Shown here: piece by piece, positions 33,030-42,190 of the stretch
Numbering within the stretch: position 1 is the first letter of the stretch
Layout of the letters: each line of letters opens with the position of its first letter
NCBI GenBank assembly: GCA_016180645.1
Contig: JACPAV010000019.1
Coordinates: 62,001-126,000 of the forward strand
Reading direction: 5' to 3'
Source: Nitrospirota bacterium
GTDB lineage: Bacteria > JACPQY01
DNA: 64,000 bases
Made by a program: the position numbers and the translations under genes
The notes under the pieces: model-generated
Database searches by the model: none
What the model was told of the DNA's origin: nothing
What the model saw: the letters and a program-made list of their open reading frames with translations, nothing else

Positions 33030-34844
33030 ATGAGATTCATTCTGCTTCTGGTGACGCTCCTTCTTGCCGCGCCTCCGCTCCCGAGCCACGCCGACCGGCC
33101 GATCCCATGGTCCACCGATCCCGACGCCGCCCTCAAGCGCGCGCGTTTGGAACACAAACCCATTCTGCTCAGCATGTCGCCGCCATGGTCGTATTGGAGC
33201 CGGCGGATGGAAACGGAAACCTTCACGGATGCCAAGGTCGTCCGGGCCGCAACCGAACGAAGCATCCCGCTGAAGCTCGATCCCGATCTCCGCCCGGATG
33301 TAGCCAGCCGCTATCTCAACCGTGGGTATCCGATCACCGCGTTCCTGACGGAGACCGGACGCGTTATCGCCTCCGCCCAGACGATCGACAAGGATCACAT
33401 GGTGCGCCTGCTGGATTCGCTCACCGATGTCTATCGCAACTATGCGGGGCCGATGCCCCCGCCCGGCGCGAAGACATCCTCGCCCTCGACTACTCCCCTC
33501 ACCTCCAAGCAGGTCAAAGCCACCCTCGAAGAGTGGTTGAAAAAGGAATTCGATCGGGCCCACGGTGGATTCGGTCGCGGTGGAAAGAACCTCCCGATCG
33601 ATGCCCTCGAATGGTCGCTCCACGAAGCCGGCACCACCCGCACGGCCGTTTTTGAAGACATGGCCCTCAAAACGTTGAACGGCATCCTGGGCGGAACGGT
33701 GTACGACCCGGCACAGGGCCGGTTCCGCCGGTCGTCCAAGGATGCCGATTGGAGCACCGCCTCCGCGGAAGTGCTCCTGGACGACCAAGCCAGAATGGGA
33801 TGGCTTCTTTTTTTCGCCTACCAGGTGACCGACCGGAGCGCGTTCCTCGACGCCGGATTGAAGACCATCGGTTACATGCGGAACGATCTTTGGTCCCCCA
33901 AGCAAAAGTTATTCTCTTTTGGGCGAGCCGGAAAGACCGAGTCGGTTACCCGCCTAACCTCCACAGGCCCCGCCGGACCCCTCCTCCCGATGCTCCTCAC
34001 CGGCTCCAACCTGCGGGCCGCTCGCGCGCTGATGTACGCTCACGTCTTCAAGCCCCAGGCCGGCTACTGGGATCAGGCCCGGGACGTCATTCAACGCATT
34101 CGGGCCGCCGCCCACACACCCGGCCAAGGAATCGTGAGGGAAATTCGGGCCGGCAAGGGAACAGGCATCCGATACCTGGAGGATCAGGTGGAATGGGCAT
34201 CGAGCCTTCTGGATTTGTACCAGCTCACGGCGGATCCCGGCACACTCAAAGAGATCGAGGCATTTGTTGAGCAGGACATGGCCCAGTTCGTCGAGGGCGA
34301 TCTCTTCGCGGATCTCCCCCGCGCCGACCGAAAAGGCCTCGTCTCCGACGCCCGTTTCCCCTTGGCGGAAAACGCCCGGATATTTCTCCTGCTCCAATCT
34401 CTCGCGGCCCTCACAGGGGAGTTCGAGTATCGCGACCGCGCCGATCGGCTCCTCCGCTCGCTCATCGCGGAATCGGGCCGGCTCCTCACGAGGGAGGGCG
34501 CGGTCGGCACCGAACTGGGGCTTCCCCTCGTCGCCCTCGCCATTCTCCGCCAACAACAGGAACCCTTCCACATCTCCATCCTGTCGCCGGCCGCCCATGC
34601 GGAAAGCCGCTCACTTCTCCAGAGAAGTCTCACCTGGCCTCGTCCCTTCACGCTCGTTCAGGCCCTGGATCCGTCCCGCCACCGCGCGCAGATCGAACGC
34701 CTCGGCTATGAAATCCCCACCCGGCCGGCCGCGTACGTGTGCCAGGGACTCGTCTGTCTCAGCATGGTGGAAACAGCCGACAAGCTCGATGCCTTCAGAA
34801 AAGAATTGACGCAACGCGCCATAGGACTACAATCGAAACCGTGA
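33030..34844 (+). CDS. Exported DUF255 / YyaL-type thioredoxin-like protein without CxxC
   Basis: 604 residues. A signal peptide (FILLLVTLLLAAPPLPSHA) is followed by a thioredoxin-like N-terminal domain and a long helical-barrel region (HGGFGRGGKNLP, AYVCQGLVC), the order of the DUF255/spermatogenesis-associated family. In family members the thioredoxin motif reads about STCHWCHVM; here residues 50-60 read SPPWSYWSRRM, so both cysteines are gone while the flanking METETFTD is kept. Redox chemistry is therefore unlikely; a sugar- or ligand-binding role of the barrel is possible. Most relatives are cytoplasmic, this one is exported. A leaderless start is predicted. The cupin gene overlaps its stop (GTGA). 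Confidence 0.78.
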   Translation: MRFILLLVTLLLAAPPLPSHADRPIPWSTDPDAALKRARLEHKPILLSMSPPWSYWSRRMETETFTDAKVVRAATERSIPLKLDPDLRPDVASRYLNRGYPITAFLTETGRVIASAQTIDKDHMVRLLDSLTDVYRNYAGPMPPPGAKTSSPSTTPLTSKQVKATLEEWLKKEFDRAHGGFGRGGKNLPIDALEWSLHEAGTTRTAVFEDMALKTLNGILGGTVYDPAQGRFRRSSKDADWSTASAEVLLDDQARMGWLLFFAYQVTDRSAFLDAGLKTIGYMRNDLWSPKQKLFSFGRAGKTESVTRLTSTGPAGPLLPMLLTGSNLRAARALMYAHVFKPQAGYWDQARDVIQRIRAAAHTPGQGIVREIRAGKGTGIRYLEDQVEWASSLLDLYQLTADPGTLKEIEAFVEQDMAQFVEGDLFADLPRADRKGLVSDARFPLAENARIFLLLQSLAALTGEFEYRDRADRLLRSLIAESGRLLTREGAVGTELGLPLVALAILRQQQEPFHISILSPAAHAESRSLLQRSLTWPRPFTLVQALDPSRHRAQIERLGYEIPTRPAAYVCQGLVCLSMVETADKLDAFRKELTQRAIGLQSKP

Positions 34845-35218
34845 GCAAGCCCAATTCATCCGTCAAACCCGTGCGGGTGCCCAAGCCATGGGGCCACGAA
34901 CTGATTTTCGCGCGCACGCGCCGCTACGTGGGCAAGGTTCTGCACATTCGCAAGGGGCGCCGTCTTTCTCTCCAGTTCCACAAGAAGAAGGATGAGTCGA
35001 TCCTCGTCGTGGATGGCAAGCTCCACTTGACGTACGGCCGGAATCCGAAGCGCCTGGCCACGCGCGTTCTCAAACCCGGACAGACCTTTCACGTGACACC
35101 GCGACTCATTCACCGATTCCGCGCCCTTGAGACGTGTTCCCTGTTCGAGGTGTCGACCCCTGAGCTGTGGGACGTGGTGCGGCTCCAAGACGACTACGGC
35201 CGGGGCGGATCGGCATGA
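34841..35218 (+). CDS. Cupin, mannose-6-phosphate isomerase type II-like
   Basis: 125 residues from GTG at 34841, overlapping the previous stop. KPWGHELIFARTRRYVGKVLHIRKGRRLSLQFHKK followed by ILVVDGKL and LIHRFRALE is the cupin fold of the C-terminal isomerase domain of bifunctional ManC/AlgA proteins. Metal-site histidines are plausible (QFHKKKDE, TPRLIHRF). It is immediately upstream of the guanylyltransferase gene, so the two activities that are usually one polypeptide are here separate and in reverse order. Isomerase activity is inferred from context; stand-alone cupins of this type may be inactive or act on another sugar phosphate. Confidence 0.75.
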   Translation: MSKPNSSVKPVRVPKPWGHELIFARTRRYVGKVLHIRKGRRLSLQFHKKKDESILVVDGKLHLTYGRNPKRLATRVLKPGQTFHVTPRLIHRFRALETCSLFEVSTPELWDVVRLQDDYGRGGSA

Positions 35219-35321
35219 CTCTTCCTATCGCCGTCCTTGAAGCCCAGCGGCCGCTCCGGGCTCCTGCCCTCACGCGGCACTTCCTCCTTCCTGGAGGTCG
35301 GAAAGGGCGGGGTGAGTCAGC

Positions 35322-36404
35322 ATGACTCCCTGGCGGGGCGGACGGCCCCAGGCCATCATCCTGGCGGGCGGACAGGGACAGCGTTTCTGGCCCCTCTCGC
35401 GTGTGGACCGCCCCAAACAACTTCTCAACATTTTCGGAGGCGTTACCCTCCTCCGCTCGACCTACGAACGGCTCAAGTTTATTTTCGGCCCGGAAAATAT
35501 CTGGCTCGTCACACTCGAACGCTACAAGAATGCGATTCCGGTTCAGCTCCCGGAGGTGCCGCCCGACCAGATCCTCCTTGAACCCTTCGGACGTAACACG
35601 GCGCCGTCCATCGCCCTGGCGGCCCACTTGGTGGAGAAAAAAATCGGACCCACCACGGCCGCGGTGTTCCCCTGCGACCACATCATCACCGGCCGCGAGC
35701 AGTTCAATCTTGCGGTCGAAACATGCCTGAAAGCCCTGGAAACCGAAGATCTCATCGTAACGATCGGCGTCAAACCCCGCGGCTTTGAAACCGGTTTCGG
35801 ATACATCCGCAAGGGCAGGAAATTGGCCACGGTGAACTCAATTCCGCTCTTCCGGGGGGAACGTTTCGTCGAGAAACCGGACCGCAAGCGCGCCGAGGCC
35901 TTCGTCCGATCGAAACAGTACGTCTGGAACGCCGGCATGTTCATCTTCAGAACCCCCACCATGCTGGCCGCCTTCAAGAAACACCTGCCCAAACTCTACA
36001 AGCTCCTCTCGCCCCTTCCCCATCCGCCGTCCGCCGACCAGATCCGCGCGCTTTATGAAAAGTGTCCGTCCGATTCCATCGACTACGCCGTGATGGAGAA
36101 ATCGAAAAACATCGCCGTCTATCCGGGGAATTTCGTGTGGAGCGACGTGGGAAGCTGGAGCGCCCTGGAAAGATTCTTCGAAAAGGATGCCAGCGGCATC
36201 GCGGCCAAAGGGCGCGTCGTCCAAATCCAGAGCAAGGACTGTTTCGTATTCAACACCACGCGTCTTGTCGCCCTCGTCGGCGTGGAGAACCTCCACGTGG
36301 TGGAAACGGACGACGCCATCCTCATCTGCCGGAGGGATCTCGACCAGAACATCAAACCGGTGGTGCACGCGTTGAACGACAAGGGATGGAAGGAGTTCGT
36401 TTAG
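35322..36404 (+). CDS. manC: Mannose-1-phosphate guanylyltransferase
   Basis: 360 residues. The N-terminal nucleotidyl-transferase signature AIILAGGQGQRFWPLSR, PKQLL, EPFGRNTAPSIA and FVEKPD are all present, with VWSDVGSWSAL near the end of the catalytic domain. It makes GDP-mannose from mannose-1-phosphate and GTP. It ends where bifunctional ManC would continue into the cupin isomerase, which is encoded upstream as a separate gene. The stop overlaps the next GTG (TAGTG). It likely feeds the polysaccharide genes. Confidence 0.9.
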   Translation: MTPWRGGRPQAIILAGGQGQRFWPLSRVDRPKQLLNIFGGVTLLRSTYERLKFIFGPENIWLVTLERYKNAIPVQLPEVPPDQILLEPFGRNTAPSIALAAHLVEKKIGPTTAAVFPCDHIITGREQFNLAVETCLKALETEDLIVTIGVKPRGFETGFGYIRKGRKLATVNSIPLFRGERFVEKPDRKRAEAFVRSKQYVWNAGMFIFRTPTMLAAFKKHLPKLYKLLSPLPHPPSADQIRALYEKCPSDSIDYAVMEKSKNIAVYPGNFVWSDVGSWSALERFFEKDASGIAAKGRVVQIQSKDCFVFNTTRLVALVGVENLHVVETDDAILICRRDLDQNIKPVVHALNDKGWKEFV

Positions 36405-37870
36405 TGGGTGGGGCGGACGTCCAATTCGGAACCGACGGCTGGCGCGGCATCATCGCGGACAATTTCACGTTCGAGCGCGTCGACCGCGTCGCCCGCGCGA
36501 TCACGCGTTTTCTGCTCCAGGAAAAAAAGAGCCGCCCCGCCCCGGTTGGCGGCAGCAAGCCGGCTGCGGCACGACCGAGCCACCCTGGCGCCGTGGTCAT
36601 TGGATACGACACGCGCTTCCAGTCCGATCGCTTCGCGGAATGCGCAGCTCAAGCCGCCGCCGCCACGGGCGCGAAAGTTCTCCTGGCCGACCGTTTTGTC
36701 ACCACCCCCATGGTCTCCCTCGCCGTCAAGCGCCTCGGCGCGGCTGGCGGTATCGTGGTCACCGCCAGCCACAACCCACCGATCTACAACGGCCTCAAAG
36801 TGAAAGCCTCCTACGGCGGGCCTGCCATCGGCAACATGATCCAGAAAATCGAACTGAACTACGCTCGGATGCCCAAGCGCCCCCCCACAAAGCCCGGGGT
36901 TGCCCCGATCAAATTGATCGATCTTACTAATGTTTATGCCGATTACCTAAACGAAGTCATCCAGTGGGAACCCATCAAGAAGCTCAGCCTGCGCCTAGCC
37001 GTGGACTATATGTACGGTGCCGGCCAGCGGTATTTCTCGCGCTTCGTTCAGGGGCATGTTTCCGAGGTGATCGAACTTAGGGCCGATTGCAACCCGGGGT
37101 TCAATGGAGTGGCGCCGGAACCCCTGGAACACAAATTGGAGACCCTCAAGAAGACCGTTGTGGAGCACCGGCTCGACGCGGGGTTCGCGTTCGATGGCGA
37201 TGCCGACCGGATTGCCGCGGTGGACGATCTCGGGCGATACGTCGATTCCCATCGCATCTTCGCCCTGCTCCTCGAATACCTCTGGAACCACAAGAAAATC
37301 CGTGGGAAGGTCGGCAAAACCTTTTCTTCCACGTCCATGGTGGACAAGATTGCGAAAAAACTGGGGGCAACCGTCAAGGAGACCCCGATCGGGTTCAAAC
37401 ACATCTGCGAACAGATGCTCAAGGACGACGTCTTCATCGGCGGCGAGGAAAGCGGCGGCGTGGGCATGAAGCACCACATGATGGAACGCGACGGCTTCTT
37501 CTGCGCTCTCCTCCTCCTGGAGTACAGCGCCATCTCGGGGCGGAAACTGAGTCAGCTGGTGGACGACCTCCATAACCGCTTCGGGCCGCATCACTTCACC
37601 CGGGAAGACGTCCATTGGCAGAAGCTCACCGTCCCCCGCGAACGGCTCTACGCCTCGCTCAAGAAGAAGCTGGGCACCCAGATTGCAGGCCGAAAGATCG
37701 AGCGCATGGACGACATGGACGGCCTGAAGGTCTTTTTCGACAACGGCGATTGGCTCTTGTTTCGCTTTAGCGGTACCGAGCCAACCCTACGAATATACGC
37801 TGAAATGTCACAGCCTTCTCAGCTCACAGAGTCGATCGCCCAGGCGAAGGTAATCGTCGCCAAGCTCTAG
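36404..37870 (+). CDS. Phosphomannomutase/phosphoglucomutase (alpha-D-phosphohexomutase)
   Basis: 488 residues from GTG at 36404, whose G is the last base of the manC TAG; the N-terminus VGGADVQFGTDGWRG is the family start (FGTDGWRG). Catalytic serine loop TASHNPP, metal loop DGDADR, sugar loop GGEESGG and phosphate loop RFSGTEPTLRIY are intact. It interconverts 6- and 1-phospho sugars and completes the mannose-6-P to GDP-mannose route with the two genes upstream. Mannose versus glucose preference is not determinable. Confidence 0.9.
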   Translation: MGGADVQFGTDGWRGIIADNFTFERVDRVARAITRFLLQEKKSRPAPVGGSKPAAARPSHPGAVVIGYDTRFQSDRFAECAAQAAAATGAKVLLADRFVTTPMVSLAVKRLGAAGGIVVTASHNPPIYNGLKVKASYGGPAIGNMIQKIELNYARMPKRPPTKPGVAPIKLIDLTNVYADYLNEVIQWEPIKKLSLRLAVDYMYGAGQRYFSRFVQGHVSEVIELRADCNPGFNGVAPEPLEHKLETLKKTVVEHRLDAGFAFDGDADRIAAVDDLGRYVDSHRIFALLLEYLWNHKKIRGKVGKTFSSTSMVDKIAKKLGATVKETPIGFKHICEQMLKDDVFIGGEESGGVGMKHHMMERDGFFCALLLLEYSAISGRKLSQLVDDLHNRFGPHHFTREDVHWQKLTVPRERLYASLKKKLGTQIAGRKIERMDDMDGLKVFFDNGDWLLFRFSGTEPTLRIYAEMSQPSQLTESIAQAKVIVAKL

Positions 37871-37915
37871 TCCTCCGCCGCCGGCCCCGCCCTTTTCAAG
37901 CCCCCCAAAACGGCG

Positions 37916-37927
37916 TACCATATACCC
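37916..37927 (+). promoter_or_regulatory. TACCAT -10 box directly before the 37928 gene
   Basis: TTTTCA (37893-37898), a 17-nt spacer and TACCAT (37916-37921) end six bases before the ATG, again with no SD. It is weaker than the others but has the same leaderless geometry. Confidence 0.35.
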
Positions 37928-38515
37928 ATGGCATTCCATCTCGCCGACGTGAATGACCTGCGCTTGGTTCTTCCCCGAATGGCCGCCCCCGTCAGCCAGG
38001 CCGTCGAGATGCCCATCCGGGCCGTTGCGGGCGTAAAGAACTCCTCCCCACAGTCTTCCGCGCCACGGCTGGAGACAGGTGAAGCCGCCGACAAGCCCCG
38101 GCGCCCCGTACGCGTGGGGCTCAGGTCCATTTTTGACATGCTGGCTCAGGACGAACTCCACGATCTTATCAACATCGCGAACGCCCAGTTCCGGAACGGC
38201 AACCTCGCCTCCGCGGCCAACATGATTCGCCGTGCCCACCGGTTGGTGAACCGCCCACCGGAAGACCAGGAGGAGAGCATCCAAGGACTTCCATCCCCCT
38301 ATGAGGATGAAGAGGATGCCCAGTCCGCACCGGAGTCGTCCTATCTCACCCGCGAAGGCGCGAATGCCACCGTGCACAGCCGGCTGCAAACCGCCGCCCC
38401 GTTCGACTTCCCCGAATTCGACGACGCCGCCAAGGCCACCCTATGGCGCTCCACGCAGGAGTTCATGACCGTCCAGCCCCCTTCGGCCGGCATACAAGTC
38501 AGCCTCTACATCTGA
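37928..38515 (+). CDS. Hypothetical protein
   Basis: 195 residues, no signal peptide or membrane helix. The centre holds one helical stretch, SIFDMLAQDELHDLINIANAQFRNGNLASAANMIRRAHRLV, that resembles a single TPR-like helical hairpin. The flanks are low-complexity, with an acidic YEDEEDAQS region. No family recognised. It is 57 nt after the phosphohexomutase and in the same direction, but appears to have its own promoter. Confidence 0.5.
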   Translation: MAFHLADVNDLRLVLPRMAAPVSQAVEMPIRAVAGVKNSSPQSSAPRLETGEAADKPRRPVRVGLRSIFDMLAQDELHDLINIANAQFRNGNLASAANMIRRAHRLVNRPPEDQEESIQGLPSPYEDEEDAQSAPESSYLTREGANATVHSRLQTAAPFDFPEFDDAAKATLWRSTQEFMTVQPPSAGIQVSLYI

Positions 38516-38557
38516 TCCCGCCTCTCGCCTTGCGCCCTGCGCCATGACATCGGATCG

Positions 38558-39304
38558 ATGAGACCCACCACCATCGGCTTGGATTTCGTCGAGACTCTCT
38601 ATTCCGTGGACACTCAAAATCTGCCTGAAGTCGAATTCGGCGGACGTCCCTTCAGGAGCACCATACCCCTGACGTTCGAGTTGGTGAGGGCTCAGGCCCG
38701 CGATCTCACCCTGGATCGTTACTGCCAGGCCGTGTTCGAGGCGTACCGGGATGCCGAAGTGGAACGCGAGGCGACCTCCAGGGAGATTTTATCCGACGAC
38801 ATCTACAGAAAGATCGTGCGCTCCGTCCTCCCGGCGGGAACGGCCGAGGATCTTGCCTTGGAGGTCGGCCGGCTCCATAGAACCCATCTCGCCACAGCAC
38901 TGGTCCTCCCCCGGGAGCACGTGGCCATGCTGAAACAGCTCCGGGAAAGATTCGCCCTTGGGGTCATCTCGAACTTCGACTCAACCTCAGTAGTGGAAAC
39001 GGTGCTTCGGCGGGACGGGATCGCCGACCTCTTTGCGGCCGTCGTCATCTCGGCGGAAGTCGGCTGGCGCAAGCCCCACGCCAGGATATTCCAAACTTTC
39101 ACCGATCGGCTCGGTGTCGAGCCGTCGGAAGTGCTTTTTGTCGGCGATCACTACCGATACGACGTCGTCGGCGCCCGGAAGGCCGGAATGCAGGCGGTAT
39201 GGCTCGGCAAGAGCGGCGACCACGGCATGCCCCCGGAATCGGACCGTGCATCCACTCTGGCTGCGCTCACTGAATTGCCCGCCTACATCGACTCGCTCTC
39301 GTAA
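38558..39304 (+). CDS. HAD-superfamily hydrolase
   Basis: 248 residues. Motif I reads IGLDFVETLY: the nucleophile aspartate is present but the second aspartate (D-x-D) is Val, as in haloacid-dehalogenase-type members where it is not Asp. Motif II VISNFDS, motif III lysine in GWRKPHARIF and motif IV VLFVGDHYRYDVVGARKAG are normal. A helical cap lies between motifs I and II. A phosphatase needs the missing acid/base, so dehalogenase-like or another activity should be considered. Function unknown. Confidence 0.78.
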   Translation: MRPTTIGLDFVETLYSVDTQNLPEVEFGGRPFRSTIPLTFELVRAQARDLTLDRYCQAVFEAYRDAEVEREATSREILSDDIYRKIVRSVLPAGTAEDLALEVGRLHRTHLATALVLPREHVAMLKQLRERFALGVISNFDSTSVVETVLRRDGIADLFAAVVISAEVGWRKPHARIFQTFTDRLGVEPSEVLFVGDHYRYDVVGARKAGMQAVWLGKSGDHGMPPESDRASTLAALTELPAYIDSLS

Positions 39305-39331
39305 TCCATGGACAATTTCATAGGAGGCCCC

Positions 39332-39847
39332 ATGAAACATCTTGTTCGCAACATCCTTGTCGCCCTGCTCCTCGCAACCCCCGCGTGTTCCCGAGGCTCC
39401 CGCAGACTTCCGGCATCACACGAAGCCCTTCAGGGCCAGATCCAGGAACTATGCACCGCCGCCCTGGAGCACCTCGACCGGAATCGCATGCCCATGCAGA
39501 AGTATCTTTCCCCGCTTGACCAAGGCGTGAATTACGTGCTCATCCACAAGGGTGAATTGTCACTGGATGAAGGAACGGTGGAAGACCTCCTCGACCTCCG
39601 CGTTTCGGTGGAGAAAGACGTCAACAAGATAGAAGCCAAGATCAAGACCCTGTCCGCGCAAATTCGTGCCGCCATCGAAGTGGACGGCCTGGCGGACGCC
39701 GACATCGAGGACCCCCTCCAGCAGATCGGCGAGCTTCAGGCCGAAATCGAACACCTCAAGGCGAAAGGACTCGCCAAGGCCATGAAAGAGTTATCCGACG
39801 GTCAACAAAAAGACCTCGGGAAAATACTTCTGGAAGAATTGGGCTGA
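39332..39847 (+). CDS. Putative lipoprotein, alpha-helical
   Basis: 172 residues from ATG at 39332 with a strong SD (AGGAGG). The leader KHLVRNILVALLLATPAC suggests a lipoprotein signal with the cysteine at 19, though the -3 Thr makes the lipobox imperfect. The mature part is helical and coiled-coil-like (KDVNKIEAKIKTLSAQIRAAIE, EIEHLKAKGLAKAMKEL). No family recognised. It precedes a 22-bp inverted repeat. Confidence 0.55.
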   Translation: MKHLVRNILVALLLATPACSRGSRRLPASHEALQGQIQELCTAALEHLDRNRMPMQKYLSPLDQGVNYVLIHKGELSLDEGTVEDLLDLRVSVEKDVNKIEAKIKTLSAQIRAAIEVDGLADADIEDPLQQIGELQAEIEHLKAKGLAKAMKELSDGQQKDLGKILLEELG

Positions 39848-39850
39848 GCA

Positions 39851-39907
39851 GGATAAACGGTGACAGTATACTCTATTGGAATAATAGTATACTGTCACCG
39901 TTTATCC
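39851..39907. repeat. Palindromic repeat family B, copy 1
   Basis: A perfect 22-bp inverted repeat, 39851-39872 and 39886-39907 (core GGTGACAGTATACT / AGTATACTGTCACC), with a 13-nt loop. It starts 4 nt after a stop codon and lies between convergent genes. A second copy is at 58580-58624, also between convergent genes. Confidence 0.8.
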
Positions 39908-39994
39908 AACCTGCGCGCGGGACGAACGGTTGAGTCTTCCGAATCCCTGCGACGACGAAGGTGATACGATCAGCCTGTCGCCCAGCACCGCATG

Positions 39995-42103
39995 TCAATG
40001 ACAGTGTCGGGCAAGATCCGTGAAACGATATTCTTGGCAAAGTCTGCGGAAAGCGTCCAACGCATCGGGATCATGTCCCAAATCGATTGCTCTACGATAC
40101 GCCGAAATGGCCTCGCCGATATTGCCTTCAACTTGTGAAATCGCACCATACACCTTCCACGCTTGCGGACTGCTACTGTCGATATCCTTCGCTTTTCGAA
40201 TATGTTTATTTGCGGTAGCCAGATCCTGCCTCTCGAACGCATTGATGGCTAGGTTGAGGTGTGCGGATGCATTCCGAGGATCGATGTCGATCGCCTTGAA
40301 ATACATTTCACGGGCCTCCGCGTGCAGACCCTCCTCGGAGAATGTGTTCCCGAGCCCCACGTAAGCATCACTGTAGTGAGGATCGCGATCAATGGCCATC
40401 TTGAAGTACCTTGCCGACTCTTCCAATTCTCGCGCCTTGCGCGCAATTACCCCCAGTTCGTACGGAACCCTAGGATCGAGCGGCGAACTCGCAAGGAGCG
40501 TCTCAAAAAGGTCCCGAGCTTGATCGAGCCTGCCGAGCTGACTCCAGCAGAGCGCTCTGAGGAAGGACACCTCCAGATTGACCCGATCTCCAATCTCTTG
40601 GAGGAGATCTAGCATGTCCGCACACTTACTCTGCCTGAAAAGGCCGATCGCCTTGTTTAGAAGTGCCGGATTTCTAACGTCATCGTTCTTGGGTATCTGC
40701 GGAGGTAACAAGAACCCGATCAATAGCACGCCGACGGAGGCTGCAAGACCGAGAAACCGTCCCAAGCAGCGCCCAATGAATGCGGTCGCGGGAGCGCGAA
40801 TGGCTGCCGATGCCCACGCGATTAGGGCATCGGTCCCCACTCCCGCGAGGACACCTAGCCATGGCACAAGCCAGACTCGAAATCGGGTGCTGACGAAGAA
40901 GACTAGTATGCTCAAGGCCAATGATCCGGCGCACATTTTAGCCAGCCCAGGAACTGTGCTGGACAAGACGCCAACCAGAGCCAAGGCACATAGGAGCGCG
41001 AATGGGATCAATTGATCGCCAGCCTTCTGCGGGCCAAGCGCACGAACCCTTTCCCAGTCGATATGTTCCGAGGCTTCCTCATTGGCAACAAGAAACCGGA
41101 CCTTTCTCACTTGTAATGTGAGGAAGCGGAGCGGCATTTTGCGCATGAATTCGACAACTTTCCCTGTCCAGAAAGCGGATTGCACACCCGGACTTACGGG
41201 AGACCCCGATTCTCTTTCCACGATGACCTGTGAAGTTCTTGCAAGGTCCAGCGGTCCCCCGAAAAAGTGTTGCGGCAATGTGAACAGCCCCGTTGCCTCC
41301 GGATTGTTGCCAAAATATAGATTCAGCCCAGAGTGTGACGATAATGGAATCAATTCCCCATGCACGGCAAAATTCCGGACAGTGAAAGGGAGAATAAACA
41401 GCCAGAGCCCCGCCGCAAACGACAGTGCCCTCCCCCACCGAGATCTCCTTACGGTTACGAGGTGAAAGACAACAAGAATGGTTCCGACCAAGAGCCAGTG
41501 GGGCCGAAACAGACAGGCAAGAGAAATTGAGGCCCCGTGCAAGAAGTACCACAATCTGCTCGCTTTCCTGTGAAGCATGACTATTGTGAACAAGATGGCA
41601 GCGGAGAGGGGTGATGCAAGTGCTTCACCCAAGTAGAAGTTCTCGTGGCTCATGAGTAGGGGAGAAACCGAGAGTATGATCCCTGTTATCAGCCCCGCCC
41701 GGTTACCGCCAAGGGACGCCACCAAGGATGCGATCACGGCCGCTCCACTGGCCCCAAGAACTATCTGGACATGCCTCAGAGATCCTAGGAAGTCGTCGCC
41801 AAAAGCGTACAAGACGCTTAGCAGGTAGGGGTATCCAGGCGTGAAGTATATCGCGGTATCTTTGAGAAGGACGTCTCCCGCCGAGATGCGCTTGGCTATT
41901 GCGAAATAGGCGGCTGCATCAGGCATGCCGGCGAGATCTATCGAAGCAAGCGCAATCGAGGCCCAAACACGAAACGAAAGGGCCAAGCAGAATACAACCA
42001 GAGGCAGCAATATTCTCTGCGAGCGGAAGTGAGACACGCAGTTCACTCTGTCGATGGATTTGCGACCCGAACGACTAGGCGCGTATGGGGATCGCGCTCC
42101 CAT
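39995..42103 (-). CDS. Membrane glycosyltransferase (PMT/GT39-like) with C-terminal TPRs
   Basis: 702 residues from ATG at 42103 (a TTG precedes it). The N-terminal two-thirds has about 11 hydrophobic helices and GT-C features: an early acidic loop DLAGMPDAAAYFAIAKRI, FTPGYPYLLSVLY, and LGGNRAGLITGI. The C-terminal ~230 residues are TPRs (ARDLFETLLASSPLDPRVPYELG, AREMYFKAIDIDPRNASAHLNLA). This layout is shared with dolichyl/polyprenyl-phosphate-sugar mannosyltransferases that modify exported proteins or glycans. It sits next to a giant exported protein, which could be a substrate; that is inference. GC content looks lower than in neighbouring genes. Confidence 0.72.
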   Translation of the reverse strand: MGARSPYAPSRSGRKSIDRVNCVSHFRSQRILLPLVVFCLALSFRVWASIALASIDLAGMPDAAAYFAIAKRISAGDVLLKDTAIYFTPGYPYLLSVLYAFGDDFLGSLRHVQIVLGASGAAVIASLVASLGGNRAGLITGIILSVSPLLMSHENFYLGEALASPLSAAILFTIVMLHRKASRLWYFLHGASISLACLFRPHWLLVGTILVVFHLVTVRRSRWGRALSFAAGLWLFILPFTVRNFAVHGELIPLSSHSGLNLYFGNNPEATGLFTLPQHFFGGPLDLARTSQVIVERESGSPVSPGVQSAFWTGKVVEFMRKMPLRFLTLQVRKVRFLVANEEASEHIDWERVRALGPQKAGDQLIPFALLCALALVGVLSSTVPGLAKMCAGSLALSILVFFVSTRFRVWLVPWLGVLAGVGTDALIAWASAAIRAPATAFIGRCLGRFLGLAASVGVLLIGFLLPPQIPKNDDVRNPALLNKAIGLFRQSKCADMLDLLQEIGDRVNLEVSFLRALCWSQLGRLDQARDLFETLLASSPLDPRVPYELGVIARKARELEESARYFKMAIDRDPHYSDAYVGLGNTFSEEGLHAEAREMYFKAIDIDPRNASAHLNLAINAFERQDLATANKHIRKAKDIDSSSPQAWKVYGAISQVEGNIGEAISAYRRAIDLGHDPDALDAFRRLCQEYRFTDLARHCH

Positions 42104-42190
42104 CAATCTTCATGCCAGCAAGCCACTCCACTCATTTGCACACACAGGGCGATTTCTTATGTCCAACGCCCCCCAAGACCGCGCAAGACG

